NCBI GenBank assembly: GCA_031213475.1 | Contig: JARUPZ010000014.1 | Span: forward strand, 8,135,491 to 8,199,490 | Reading direction: 5' to 3' | From: Nereocystis luetkeana | Lineage: Eukaryota > Sar > Phaeophyceae > Laminariales > Laminariaceae | Length of the DNA: 64,000 nt | Shown: positions 1-12,079 of the stretch, piece by piece | Numbering within the stretch: the first letter of the stretch is position 1 | Layout of the letters: each line of letters opens with the position of its first letter | The notes under the pieces: model-generated | Seen by the model: only the letters and a program-made list of their open reading frames with translations | The model's database searches: none | What the model was told of the DNA's origin: nothing | Made by a program: the position numbers and the translations under genes

Positions 1-3000
1 TGAGTCCGACGGGAGAAATACATGAGCAGGAGGGAATCGTAACATATCTAGACCTCCTCTCCCCCCCGTATGTCTTCCGTCGTATTGACGGTTAATCACT
101 CCTATCCTCCTTTGCACCCGAACGTGGCTATACACGGGCGTAGTTCATAGCCCACCTTGATTGTTTTTGGGGTGACCTATTAGTTCTCTCACTCGCGCGC
201 CGTCTCTTCGTTCTCGCACGTCCGGAGTCATACGGCGGATAAGAAGACAACCTTTGCTGTTCAAGCACAATTGTACGGCCCTACGGAGCTCCTGAACCAC
301 GTCCCGACGTATACGTTTTGTTGGGTTTCTTTACGATATTCTCAGAAAAAGGTGTTGTGTCTGGGGACGCGTATATCGCTTATCACTGTTTTAATTTTGT
401 TGAGTAAATTCTGCGGTACGCTTGAGAAGAACCGTTAAAATGTTGACTCAAGTACGCCCACTACCGGGGCTTGGCTCTCCGGTCTTGGCGTAGTCAGAAA
501 ACGTCAAATAGGTCTCGCGTTTGGGTTAGCTCGGTCGCAACTAGAAGCACTGCAGTTGCCTCAAATCATGTGCATCGAGGCTGTAAGGTATTGATCCGAT
601 ATTCCATTGTATCTGAACCAGGCTTCACAAACATTGCCGTGTCTATCTCATGTCGGTACTGCTGAGGAGCTGGTCCAACGTGTTTGGGATAGTGATTGGA
701 CATATGCGGAGCGAATATCTACGACAGGACTTCGCAGCACCCGTTTCCCGTCCATCTCCCAATGTTTCATGTATTTCGGTGGAATCTGTGGACATACTCT
801 CTCTTCAAAAGCAACTGGATCTCTGCGCTTTGTTTGAACTTGAAATACCCCCGCTCTTATGTCGCCCGTGTACTTGTCAGGATCGACCTTTTGTGGACGA
901 CCTAAGGACTATGCTGTGCGCGGATGCCCTCGCCGTATCTCGTTCCAGCCTACACTTCCTCACATTTGCTCATTCAAGAGCATCGACGTTTTACTTGCCT
1001 GGCAGCTGCGGACGTGGGAGACACAAGCGGCAGATCCATTCTAAAAGGGATGGGCTACCCAAGCGGAACCCAGACAACGCGACTCTACTTCTTGTCGAGA
1101 AGCCAGAAGCAGAGGTATGTGGACACAAAACGTACAAGCGTTTAGTTCGTGTTTATTTTAAAAAGTTAAAACGTTAGGTTGCTCCCCCGAACTATTGTAT
1201 ACATCGGCACTCTCTCGTTCGTATGTAACTACAGATACTCACCACGAAGTAAGAATGGTGCACATTTTCGGCAGACGCAATCTACGATGGCGGTGCGCCT
1301 GATTCTTCATAAGGCTCGTCGCCAGAAAATCTGTCATGCCCCACCCAATACACCCGCCTATGATGAAATCGGAGGTCCGTCTGGATGAAGACGGCCATGA
1401 TCTACGGCGTGAGTATACCAACCAACAGCGTAAAACAAGAGTGGTATTTTTCATGTAAAGCATGTCGAATTGGGTAATTTCTCTGTCGGACAAACCCGTC
1501 CGTCAGCAACATGTTGGCCAGCAAAGACCACCCCGATCTTCGCACGCTTTGGCAGCGAAGCTACGGTGTTGTAGGGTTCCCCAGAGAAATAAGTCCTCGC
1601 TTTCTTGGTGATGGTTGACCTTCATCGGTCTTGGGTACAACATAGCGATTTCGCGAGGCGGAACATGGTGTAGAGAAAGAACAACAACAGGCACTATATG
1701 TGACTGCCGACGCTAAACAAACGAACGAAATTATCGGATACCTATATTTTGAAAGCCACTCGTAACCGTGGATCCCACCATGTAGGGAAGATGTCTTGTT
1801 GCGTTTTCTTAGTTTATCGGCCTCAAATATTTGACGGCACGCAGTTGCTCGCAGTGACGTCGAGTGGACCTGGGGCGGGGCAGTGTTGCACGTGCGTAAT
1901 GATATTCCAACAGCGAGGACCATCTACTTGCACTAATAGCGCAGAATAAACTGTGACAAGCTCTGACGTCTCTTCACACATCGGCATGGTCGGTATTTGT
2001 AGTATTTCTCGCGTAGTGTGAAGGTATCGGAAACCACTATGAAATCTTGTACTGCTCGTTCGACAGCCGTGTAGTAGTCGTGGTTAAACCGCAGTACCTT
2101 CAGTGAACAAAATGCCGACGTTTGTAGCGGTATCGCGACAGGGACAGGTAAATGGTATTATAACTACTGATGCATAGCACGGTTTCGTGTATTTCTCCCA
2201 CGGCCACCTGCTACGACGTTCCCACTTGCTGTTGAGAAATGTGATTTGGTGCTCTAACGAAAGACCATCAAAACGAAAATAGTCTTGGCTGTTTCCTTCC
2301 GTTTTCACCCGCCACCCGCCCTTTGCCCGATGCCGCATATACACCGTCAACGACGACCGCGTGTGAAACACAAGATCTACGGAATAGAGTGGGAGACCGA
2401 CCGAGAATCGTATACCCCATACAAGAGATGGGCAGACTCTACTGCACAATCGTTGGAGATGGTGATATTTGATGGCATCAGGGGGCTCAAGCGTTGCAGC
2501 CTAACTGATTAGTCAGTGCCTTTGCAGTCCGCTCAGTGTCACTGTTGATAGTGACGTTTCCGTCGACGGGTTTTGGTGTTGACAAAGCATCGCGATAACT
2601 ACGGAAGCAGCAGTTCGCTGTTTTTTGGGCTACTTGATCCCGTGCATTGCTCGTAGTGGTCCTGGTGGAGTAGGAAGGGGGGGGTAACCCATCAAGGCCG
2701 CCTGTGTTGGACGCGATGAATATCTATTGTTCTTCTGTTGTGTGCAGTCGACAAGCATGCTAGCGAGAGGAAGTCAGCGTGCCGTGTTCGGCGATACTTG
2801 GTTGCTGGGTGATTGATCACCTAATGCCGTCGGCAGTGTTGGCTGCATTGTTTTTCATGACTAACGCTTGGTACTGTAGGTATGCGATTCCCACAATTCG
2901 TTTATATTTTATCGTCACGTATACCACTAACAATAATTATTAATTGTCGAATCCCTCAGGGTATGTACGTGTTGCAGGTTAGAGATTGCGACATAAAGAA

Positions 3001-4797
3001 AAGTATCGTCCGGCCTTCCAATCCCATAAACACCTCGGCAAGTGACCAGACGGGACGGGGAGGGCTTAGGGCTTCATACGTACGTTGAGGGTGGATGCGA
3101 GCTAGCCGCGACAATATTCATCATGGTTGAAGACGCCTTTAAGCGGCTTCTGGCATTTTTCATGTATGGTCGCCTTCTCTCAGGCATGCGTTAAGCGCCC
3201 GATGTGGTACGCTCAACATCCAAGTTTTTCGTCGAGCGTTTTCATGGTTTGAAAACGAGCACTCCATGCTTCCTCGCTTGTGCCCTGCCGCCGGCGTATG
3301 CATGCGCAACACGGTGATACGTATATACCTCCAACGGTATCAGGTGCATTACATGCTATGTGAATATACGTTCGAGGTTTTTATTCCTGATCGCCTGTCT
3401 TTGTACAGTACTGTATTCGTGACCGTACGGGCACGTTAGTATGAGCTGGCGCGTGGCATTCCGGTCCTGCGCCAGAAATCAAAAGTCATCCGTATATGCA
3501 CGGAGAAATTCATACGCGAATGTATACAGTGGAACCCCTCGACCTTAATGTATAATACAACTGTCTAGGGTAGTAAATAGTAGGGCGTCGAGAACATTAT
3601 GTTGGCATTCCTATCGCGCATGTTCCGCGGTGATGAACACGTTTAAGGCGATATTTTAAACCCCTCAGAGTTACCTGTCCGAGTGGACATTTTGTTTCCT
3701 CTTGGGAGCCTCAGGTTTGTTCAGCATTTTCTTGCGCGATATGCACCGGTCTAGGATAACTTGTCATTTTGCACCAAGGACTAAGGTTGTTCCCAGAGGT
3801 TATCCTGGGATCTCTACGACTAAACGTCAAACGCTGTCTGTCTGATCCCACCCCTGTTTGATCCCTTTTCTACACACTCTCTACCGAACCTCCGACGGTT
3901 TTCGCTGAAATAGAACATGACGTGTTCCGTGAGAAGCACAGAAACCCAGAGAGTTTGTTTTCCACGTAGGAAATCCTGAGAAACAAGAGCATAAAAAAAG
4001 AAAAATCATGGGGTTTCAACCCTCGAATATTCCCTTCAGTTTTCCCCCGCCTGTATTACAAGAAATGCCGACTTGGATATCGTAGACAACAGTAAACTCG
4101 ATGCAACTTCTAGCCATACCAAGCCCCCGCGAGTTCCCTCTCTTACCGTGAGCGGCGGCGATGGCAAGCGCGTGCGTCGATAGCAAGCGCGCAGGCGCTT
4201 GGCGATGCTTCACCCGTGCGAGAGCACGTACGCAGAGAGTGTGTCGAAGAGAACGTCGATTCAAAGCATCAAGACGCTTGGCCATAATTTACCCGTGCGA
4301 GGCCATCGCCTCACTTATCGGCGTGCATAAGGTGTAGTTTATCTCGCACGTTGTATCCTTTGGCCCGCAATGCATTTCCACTCTTTCTGTGCGTGCCCCG
4401 CTCCACCCTTCCTTTCTCCTGATATATACTATCAAAAGCGCTCCGGATACACATTTACAGCTGCAGAACGCTATGCACACACACCACAAACTTAATGAAG
4501 AGCCGCAGAACGCCATGCAAGACGCGGTGTGTAAGAAGCGTCATCGTAGCAGGGGCAGCTAAGTAGATACTAGTAACGTAGCTGTGCTACCGGAAGCGCT
4601 GTACGAAACTTACAGAGTTCTTAGCCCTATCGCAGGTGAAAAACGCTACAGCCGCGTCAGAAGTCGCCTAGATATCGACCTTATAGCGGTAAATATAAAC
4701 ATGCCTGGTGTACGGTAGTAAGTTAGGAAACCAGATATTGGTACACATAACGAAATATATCACCTTCGAGCAAAGGAAATATTTTTTGGTTCTAAGT
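1..4797. other. Unassigned flank, no recognisable gene
   Basis: I see no domain, RNA gene or repeat array I can name here. The longest ATG-initiated open frame is 650-1177 (+, 175 residues); it has no motif I recognise and no repeat relatives in the window, so I do not call it a gene. A second stretch, about 1380-1770 (+), reads as protein-like segments broken by stops and could be an old pseudogene. The part from 2500 to 4000 is closed in all frames apart from short ORFs. Confidence 0.5.
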
Positions 4798-4801
4798 ATT
4801 A

Positions 4802-5241
4802 TGAAACGGAAAGCTGGCTACCTGGGCTGAGGTCTTAAGTCATTGTCACAAGGCAACACATGTAGGGTTCTGTAATAGTTGGCAGGAGTGGCATCTGTGG
4901 ACCACAGGTTGCCACTCAGAGATGCATAACCCAAAAGGAGAACACAAAGACGAGACATCAATGACCAACCTCAGTGACAGAGCAGAGCTTGAGTCCGACC
5001 GAGTCGAGAGGTGCGCTCCTAGGTCTCCAGGAGAGTAGGGCGAGCTTGTGGTTCTTCTGTGAAGAGGCTCCAACTGGAGATGGCTAGATGGTAAGTGATT
5101 GCTTGTTCCGTGACCGTGGTGATGGTCGCGGGAACTGAGTGAGACGGAAGGGGGATGAAACCTTCCGTCCGGAACGGAGCTACAATATGAAAACGCCTCT
5201 ATGTCATCATAACTCCTGAGACGGTCAACCGAACCGTAACA
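4802..5241 (-). repeat. 3' LTR of the minus-strand retrotransposon
   Basis: 440 bp, identical to 13268-13707, TG at one end and CA at the other on either strand. The same 75-codon minus-strand open frame (4846-5073) occurs in both LTRs; it is a by-product of the identity, not evidence of a gene. Outside it lies ATTA at 4798-4801. Confidence 0.9.
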
Positions 5242-5251
5242 TGCCCCCTAG
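5242..5251 (-). promoter_or_regulatory. Candidate polypurine tract next to the 3' LTR
   Basis: On the minus strand the bases just upstream of the left LTR read CTAGGGGGCA, a short purine-rich run in the position where plus-strand DNA priming occurs. It is shorter than a typical tract, so the call rests mainly on position. Confidence 0.45.
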
Positions 5252-5283
5252 CATAATGCGAATGACGGAATGAGCATTATGCT
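5250..5283. repeat. 10-bp inverted repeat (hairpin) beside the 3' LTR
   Basis: AGCATAATGC (5250-5259) is followed after 14 nt by its exact reverse complement GCATTATGCT (5274-5283). It lies within 10 bp of the LTR edge and overlaps the end of the purine tract. Its role is unknown. Confidence 0.6.
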
Positions 5284-5633
5284 ATCGCAATCTTGTGACT
5301 ATACCCAAGTTTAAAGAGCCGCAAAGCCCTTTAACACAAATAACGGCCTCAGGGATAAACAACCAAACCGAAATCGCAAAGGCCATCAAAGGGAAATCCC
5401 CGAGAAAAACCCCTACCCTTGCTTTTTCACTGCGTGTTTGGTTGCCCGACCACTATTCCATGGCTAAAGTCCCCCCACGCTCATTCAGCGATGAAATAAG
5501 CGCAGTGTCCCCTAACGCCTAAGCATATAAATCGCTTCTATCGCGTCCTCAACAATTCAACGAAAATCGAACACAACAGAGAAGGCAACTCCGCCTCCTC
5601 GGTTAAAACTGTAGGCTAGCCTACACGGCACGG

Positions 5634-6119
5634 AAACGGAAAAGAACCAACACGGCCTCTTCGGTTGAAACACTGGATAAATAAAATCGAAAACCACGAG
5701 AACAAAACGGAAAAGAACCAACACGGCCTCTTCGGTTGAAACACTGGATAAATAAAATCGAAAACCACGAGAACAAAACGGAAAAGAACCAACACGGCCT
5801 CTTCGGTTGAAACACGAGATAAATAAAATCGAAATGGATAAATAAAATCGAAAACCACAAGAACAAAACGGAAAAGAACCAACACGGCCTCTTCGGTTGA
5901 AACACTGGATAAATAAAATCGAAAACCACGAGAACTAAACGGAAAAGAACCAACACGGCCTCTTCGGTTGAAACACGAGATAAATAAAATCGAAAACCAC
6001 GAGAACTAAACGGAAAAGAACCAACACGGCCTCTTCGGTTTGAAACACTAGCTAAATAAAATCGAAAACCACGAGAATTAAACGGAAAAGAACCAACACG
6101 GCCTCTTCGGTTGAAACAC
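5634..6119. repeat. 71-bp tandem repeat, 7 copies, inside the LTR element
   Basis: The core CCAACACGGCCTCTTCGG recurs at 5647, 5718, 5789, 5879, 5950, 6021 and 6093, giving a period of 71-72 bp except for one 90-bp interval that carries a 19-bp extra segment. The period is not a multiple of three, and the apparent minus-strand ORFs (FFSVLF-type repeats) switch frame at each copy, so this is non-coding. It lies between the integrase C-terminus and the 3' LTR. Confidence 0.9.
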
Positions 6120-6270
6120 GACACACCAAAAGCAAGCGGAAACACTAGATGAATTAGAGAGATGTTTGCAGGGGAAGATCTTCGCAGGGGAAGGTCTTCG
6201 CAGGGGAGGATCCTCGCCGGAATTGCCGGATGAAGGAGCAGATCTTCGTCCATGCAGAGCGTGGATCGTT

Positions 6271-8340
6271 TCAGTCCTGCAACCGTTCCATCTCGCGACG
6301 GGTCAGTTCTTCCCAGTTGTTATCGGTGTAGCGCACTCGCCAGTAGCGGTCTCTGTAATCGTACACTTGCCCCTGCAGTCGCAACCCACCGCCAAAGTCC
6401 TTCCAGATGGTAAACCCTATCGGAAACAGCGTCAAGGCTTCGCGACGACGAAGGGCGGGTGTACGAGGGGTGACTGAGACTGGGGTCGTGTCTTTAGTAG
6501 GGTCGGGGTTGTACAAGTGCCAGAGTGCGATGAAACCGTCCAACTGCAAGGGTGTAAAACTCTGTAACACGTCATTCCCAGTTCGCCATCCTGTCTCTAC
6601 TCCCTCTCTCGATCTCCCCTTGTACTCCCATCTAGTGGTGCCGGAGGCAGTGGTCGATCTGCGGCAGGTCACGAGCGAGTCTAACACTGGCGAATTGACT
6701 CCTTCAACTGGCAGTTTGAAATCCGCGCCCCACGCATACTGTGCAAACTCGTCTGGTATCGAGTGTCTTAGTGTCAGAGGTCAGAGGTGGTACGGCTTCA
6801 CATCTGCGGTGGATACATTTCGGGTACGTTGTTTTCTGCCTCGCATCGTTACTTGTACGCTTAGGCCTGTCTGTAATACTTCCGTGACCCTCCAAGGGCC
6901 TGTGTAGTGGTCGTGCTGCAGCTTCTTCCCTCTGCTGTCGCGGTGTTTGCTGCTATCGGACTCGCGCACCAGCACGAGGTTACCCTTCTCAGCGATAACT
7001 CCGGCTGATGGTCTCGAGATGGCAGCGTTGGCTCGGGCCCGCGCCGTTACTCTTTGGCTGTCGCGCTTCTCGAGCGCCAGGCGGACTTCTCGGAGGTTCT
7101 GTCTGCGGCGCTCCACGAAGTTGTCCAGGCCGCCGCTCTGATCTGTCTCTTCTGACAGGGGTACCAAAGAGTCTAAAGACGTGCGAGGCTTGCGACCGAA
7201 CAACAACTCGAAAGGTGTCATGTTAGAAAGCAGTGACACGTCTGGTAGAGTGCGTTTGATCCATATTGCCGGTGATACGTACTCGTCCACCTCTCGGGCC
7301 ACGATCTACATAGCTCTGCATAGCTCCTGCAACCAACCTCATAGTCTCTCTACAGAACCCTGTCCTCGCGGGTGGTCGGCTGGGCCGAACTTTATGTCCG
7401 CATTCATCCAACGGCATAAGTGTGTCACTACTTCTGCTCTGAACTCTCTGCCGCCGTCGCAACGTACTGTCTTGGGTACACCGAACGTTAGGCACAGCTT
7501 GGTAAGCGCTCGTGCTACGCCTATTGCTTGCTTAGTTTCTAGAGGGATACCGAAAGGGAACTTGGAGGCTCGATCTACTACCAGCAGAACGTACTTGTTA
7601 CCTGAAAGGGAAGGCGTGACTATTTTCGGGATATCCATCTGTAGTTCATCCCACGGTTCTAGTGCCCGTCCGGGAAACATTGCGACGCGTCTGCTGTTGG
7701 GTCGTTTACGTCTCCTGCACCCGCATGACAACACGTATTGTCGCGTGTCGCGAATGACTGAAGGCCAGTGAAAGTGCTCTCAAGACTAGCGCTAACGTGG
7801 CTCCTACTCCAGAGTGACCATGCAGAGTGTGTACCAACGCGAGTACATCGGCAACCATGGACTCGGGTATGGCTGGCAGGTTCCTACCTTTTCCGTCGGC
7901 AAACCTGATTACATCGTTCTCGTCTAGACTATACCCAGTCTCATCTACTTCCGCGGCGTTCGCATTGCTATCCTCCCGCAGACGCTTGCTAACCTGACCC
8001 GGATGAGCGTCGTTCCGTTGCCTTCTCGCGAGGGATGCCGGATTGGTGAGTACCTCGACCGCCCGATGGATGACCGGCGTCCTCCTACCCGACGACAGCG
8101 GAACCTGCCCCCCTGCTGAAAGCACCTCTTTCAACAGCTCCATATAGCGGCTGGTCGACTCCTGACCCAGATGAGCGTCGTTCCGTTGCCTTCTCGCGAG
8201 GGATGCCGGATTGGTGAGTACCTCGACCGCCCGGTGGATGACCGGCGTCCTCCTACCCGACGACAGCGGAACCTGCCCCCCTGCTGAAAGCACCTCTTTC
8301 AACAGCTCCATATAGCGGCTGGTCGACTCCTTCAAGATCT
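6271..8340 (-). pseudogene. Gypsy-type (Ty3) integrase, C-terminal part of pol, decayed
   Basis: Read on the minus strand. Order: a leader with a 56-residue duplication; a zinc-binding segment containing LVHTLHGHSG, which continues in another frame with SCGCRRRKRP (the usual C-X2-C has become C-X1-C); then the catalytic core with ELQMDIP (first Asp), VRCDGGREF (second Asp) and GQGSVERL (Glu). The second Asp and the Glu are exactly 35 residues apart, the classic D,D35E spacing. A GPY/F-like segment (YTGPWRVTEV) and a basic tail ending VRYTDNNWEELTRREM follow, as in gypsy elements of many eukaryotes. Breaks: a frameshift near 7765 and in-frame stops at 7339-7341 (TGA), 7306-7308 (TAG) and 6781-6783 (TGA). 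Catalytic residues are kept but no intact protein can be made. Reverse transcriptase and RNase H are not found upstream. Confidence 0.88.
7993..8328 (-). repeat. 168-bp tandem duplication within the pol pseudogene
   Basis: 7993-8160 and 8161-8328 are nearly identical; 168 bp is 56 codons, so the reading frame is preserved and the peptide (containing TSRYMELLKEVLSAGG) occurs twice in a row. It is a recent local duplication upstream of the integrase zinc-binding segment. Confidence 0.85.
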
Positions 8341-8404
8341 GGTCGTTGGGCAGTACGATCAAGGCATCGGGGCGATAGAGCAAAGCACGGACACGGCTTC
8401 CGAG

Positions 8405-8640
8405 CGAGCAAACGACGGACGAGCAAGACGCCGGAGCGAGGAAATGCACGGCGTCGTAGCGGGGGAGCGACACCGCGGGCGGCGGGCGAACAAGACACTG
8501 GAACGGGCTAACGCACGGCGTCGGAGCGAGGGAGCGGCGCAGCGAGCGGCGGACAGGCAAGACACCGGAGCGAGGGAACGCACCGCGTCGGAGCAAGGGA
8601 GCGGTGCAGCAAGCTGTGGACGAGCAAGACACCGGGACAT
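8405..8640. repeat. GC-rich imperfect tandem repeat, period about 75 bp, about 3 copies
   Basis: Modules of the form GGACGAGCAAGACACCGGAGC followed by GAACGCACGGCGTCGG recur with small changes. Open frames on both strands here (Arg-rich on plus, Ser/Arg-rich on minus) come from this composition and should not be read as genes. The array marks the upstream limit of recognisable pol. Confidence 0.6.
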
Positions 8641-9104
8641 GGGAGATGTCATGCCGTCGCAGGCTTCCGACGAACGCGTCGCCCTCCCCCCGTCAACGAG
8701 AATGGAAGCGAAAAACGAGGCGAAGGGGAGGAAGAGAACTGGAGAGCCTAACAGTCAAGCAAAGGCAAAAAGACACATACATGTCAGTGCAAGATCCTCC
8801 TTGATGTGTCCTTTTCACGGCCAACATTTAAAGAGAAAACAACAAAGCGGTAAGGAACAAAGTAACTACGATGAACACGAACATACACAGCGAACACGGG
8901 ACGCAGGTAAACTGCTGGACACATGCGACAGAGTACGGGTGTCAGTAAAGGTCATAGCCAGCGCAGTCGGGTGCACGGGCATGCGGGTTTGCAACAAACA
9001 CACCAGCAAACAAACGACCGAACTATCCACTTTAGCGAACAGAATAAACAACAAGATCAAACATGACAGCCACAAAACGGACGAACGACAAAGGACTAAA
9101 TAAA

Positions 9105-9430
9105 AACAGGCAGCAAGCCCCGTGGCAAGGCTCGGACCTAGAGGGGCCTGGTTGCTGTCTCCCTTCAGCATGGGCGACAGCAACATAGGTCCCAATAGGT
9201 ACAAACCCGACCATTCTGTTCATTCACCCCGTCTAAATAAACAAACAACGAGCGGACAAACAAAAGAAGGCGGATAAAAAGAAACCAAAAGAAAAGAAAA
9301 CAGGTATAAGCCTCGTGGCTAAGGCACAGGCCTAGAGGGGCCTGGTTGCCGTCTCCCTTCAGCATGGGAGGCAGCAACAACGGTCCCAATAGGCGCAGAC
9401 CCAACCAATCTGGGCATCCACTTTCTATCC
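9105..9430. repeat. Diverged direct duplication, about 130 bp, offset about 192 bp
   Basis: 9105-9235 and 9297-9430 share long matches, including GCCTGGTTGC-GTCTCCCTTC and CAGCATGGG. Weaker relatives carrying AGGCACAGACC-type cores continue at about 9740-9800, 10220-10330, 10340-10430 and 10440-10700, so 9.1-10.7 kb is a family of related short modules inside the LTR element. No gene is seen. Confidence 0.6.
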
Positions 9431-10696
9431 GAGAAATGAAGCGAACACAACGAACACAAAACATACAACAAGATGTGCTGCGTTCCCAGCGACGCAGAGC
9501 AAAGCGTCGCGGGTTTGACGAGCGGCGTACGGCGAGGGCAGCCGATACGCAGACAGGCAAATGATAAGCGAATGTCAAGATAAGATATAGGACGAGTACA
9601 GCAGCAGTGGAACACGGGACGTCAGCAGAATAGCTGCCGGTAAGCACATATATACATGTACGCGGTATACGAGAGTGTGTTAATCTCCTGCTGCCCGCAC
9701 AGCGTGTTGAAATCGGCGGTACAGATCAGCCGAACACATTAGTATTCCAGAGAGACCTCGTTGTTATCTCTCTGCCGGATGGAGACGGCAACAATGGTCC
9801 TCTCAGGCTCAGACAAACCCATATATATGTTATGCATGCGCCAACAAGGTGAGATAGGAAAATCATAATGCATCCGGCCGTTTCTGTCTCCCGCTCGCCC
9901 TTCGTTGCAGGAACATGTTGCGATGACGGAGCATAGAAAATAGTACAAATATCAACTCCAATAAAAGCGGGAAAATCAGTACAACCAGCAGCAGAGCAGC
10001 ATAATGAGATAAGCGCAGATATCAGCACCGATACGAGCGTGAAAATCAGTATAACCAACTGAAGCAGAGTAAGATGTTGAGTGCGACTCACACCTGTAAT
10101 GAATAAGCGGATCTACAACGAATTGTATTCCAGGTGGCAAGTGTATACACTGGATACGCTCAGCAGCTGTACGCCCACAAAATAAACGAAGTAAAATTGT
10201 AGTCAGCATACTAACAGACCGTGTAGGTAGGACAGGCACAGACCTCGTGGAACTTCGTCTCTGTCTTCCACGACGGGTGAAGAGACAACACCGCTCCCAC
10301 GAGGCACATATCTATCTCTTCTATACTATATTTGACAAATACAGGTAGGGGAGGCACAGACCCTATGGAGGCTCGGATCAGAGACCGTAACCACGTCCCC
10401 ACAAGGCACAGACCCATCTCCAATAAAACAGAACGCATGCTAGGTAGTAGGTAGGATAGGGGCAGACCTTGTGAAGGCTCGGTTCAAGACCATAACGGCA
10501 CAGCAGTAACGTAATGCATCCGGGAAAGGCGCAGACTCAAAAGACGTGGTCGTCCTTCGACCGCAGACCATCCGGTTATTACGACAGTGGCGTAAAATCA
10601 CGGCACAGTAGTACAGTAATGTAACCAGGACAGGCGCAGACTCAATAGACTTGGAGGTCGTTCAAGTGCAGACCCATTTATTACGACAAGAGTGAG

Positions 10697-12075
10697 GAAA
10701 TTAGCATAGGATCAGCGAGAAATCTCCGCATAACCGTACTACCGTGGCGTGAAATCACGGCACAGTAGTACAGTGGCGAAAAATCAAAAGTGAAAAAATA
10801 ATAAAAGTGAACAAAAAATAATAATGATCAGAGTAAAAAAATAACAACAGCGGCAAAACGTGCAGAAGACGAAAGAACATACCGTTAACAGACACACCGC
10901 AGTACAGCAGTACAGGAAATTAGCATAGGATCAGCGAGAAAACCACGCATAACCGTACTAAGGTAAGGCAGTGGCGCGAAATCACGGCACAGCAGTAGTC
11001 AGTCGGGCGGTAGCAAAATCGCAGTACAGCAGCAAAATCGCAGTACAGCAGCGCACACGGTGTTGTTAAGACATTAAAATGAATAGCAAAAGTGAACAAA
11101 AAAAAATAATGATCTGAGTAAAAAAATAACAACAGCGGCAAAACGTGCAGAAGACGAAAGAACATACCATTAACAGACACACCGCCGTACAGCAGTACAG
11201 GAAATTAGCATAGGATCAGCGAGAAAACCACGCATGACCGTACCAAGGCAGTGGCGCGAAATCACGGCACAGCAGTAGTCAGTCGGGCGGTAGCAAAATC
11301 GCAGTACAGTAGCAAAATCGCAGTACAGCAGCGCACACGGTTTTGTTAAGACATTAAAATGAATAGCAAAAGTGAACAAAAATAAATAATGATCAGAGTA
11401 AAAAAAAATAACAACAGCGGCAAAACGTGCAGAAGACGAAAGAAAATACCGTTAACAGACACGCCGCAGTACAGCAGAACAGGAAATTAGCATAGGATCA
11501 GCGAGAAAACCACGCATAACCGTACTAAGGTAAGGCAGTGGCGCGAAATCACGGCACAGCAGTAGTCAGTCGGGCGGTAGCAAAATCGCAGTACAGCAGC
11601 AAAATCGCAGTACAGCAGCGCACACGGTTTTGTTAAGACATTAAAATGAATAGCAAAAGTGAACAAAAATAAATAATGATCAGAGTAAAAAAAATAACAA
11701 CAGCGGCAAAACGTGCAGAAGACGAAAGAACATAACGTTAACAGACACGCCGCAGTACAGCAGTACAGGAAATTAGCATAGGATCAGCGAGAAAACCACG
11801 CATAACCGTACCAAGGCAGTGGCGCGAAATCACGGCACAGCAGTAGTCAGTCGGGCGGTAGCAAAATCGCAGTACAGCAGCAAAATCGCAGTACAGCAGC
11901 GCACACGGTTTTGTTAAGACAATTAAAATGAATAGCAAAAGTGAACGAAAAAAAATAATGATCAGAGTAAAAAAAAAAAAATAACAACGGCGGCAAACGA
12001 AAAAGCAAAATCGCAGTACAGCCGCAAAATCGCAGTACAGCCGCGGTTGTGGTGGCCAAAACGCAGTACAGCAGT
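10697..12075. repeat. 284-bp tandem array inside the LTR element
   Basis: The anchor GAAATTAGCATAGGATCAGC recurs at 10697, 10916, 11201, 11483 and 11769, giving intervals of 219 (a shortened first copy), 285, 282 and 286 bp. Each copy holds short sub-repeats rich in GCAGTACAGCAG and an A-rich stretch. The minus-strand ORFs repeated here (CALLYCDFA-type) arise from the sub-repeats and are interrupted in every copy. The array occupies the place where gag or reverse transcriptase would be expected. Confidence 0.92.
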
Positions 12076-12079
12076 AACA

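Noticed and set aside
4846..5073. 75-codon minus-strand ORF, repeated identically at 13312-13539
   Set aside because: It lies wholly inside the LTRs; identity is explained by LTR identity, and it has no motif.
5616..6253. 89- and 210-residue minus-strand ORFs of FFSVLF-type repeats
   Set aside because: They arise from the 71-bp tandem repeat, whose period is not a multiple of three.
6407..7771. Long plus-strand ORFs (up to 196 residues)
   Set aside because: They are antisense to the gypsy integrase, which has clear catalytic motifs on the minus strand.
8444..9103. 219-residue Arg-rich plus-strand ORF
   Set aside because: It follows a GC-rich tandem repeat and has no domain; composition explains its openness.
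10697..12075. CRISPR-like array
   Set aside because: The period of 284 bp with repeated spacers and a eukaryotic context exclude it.
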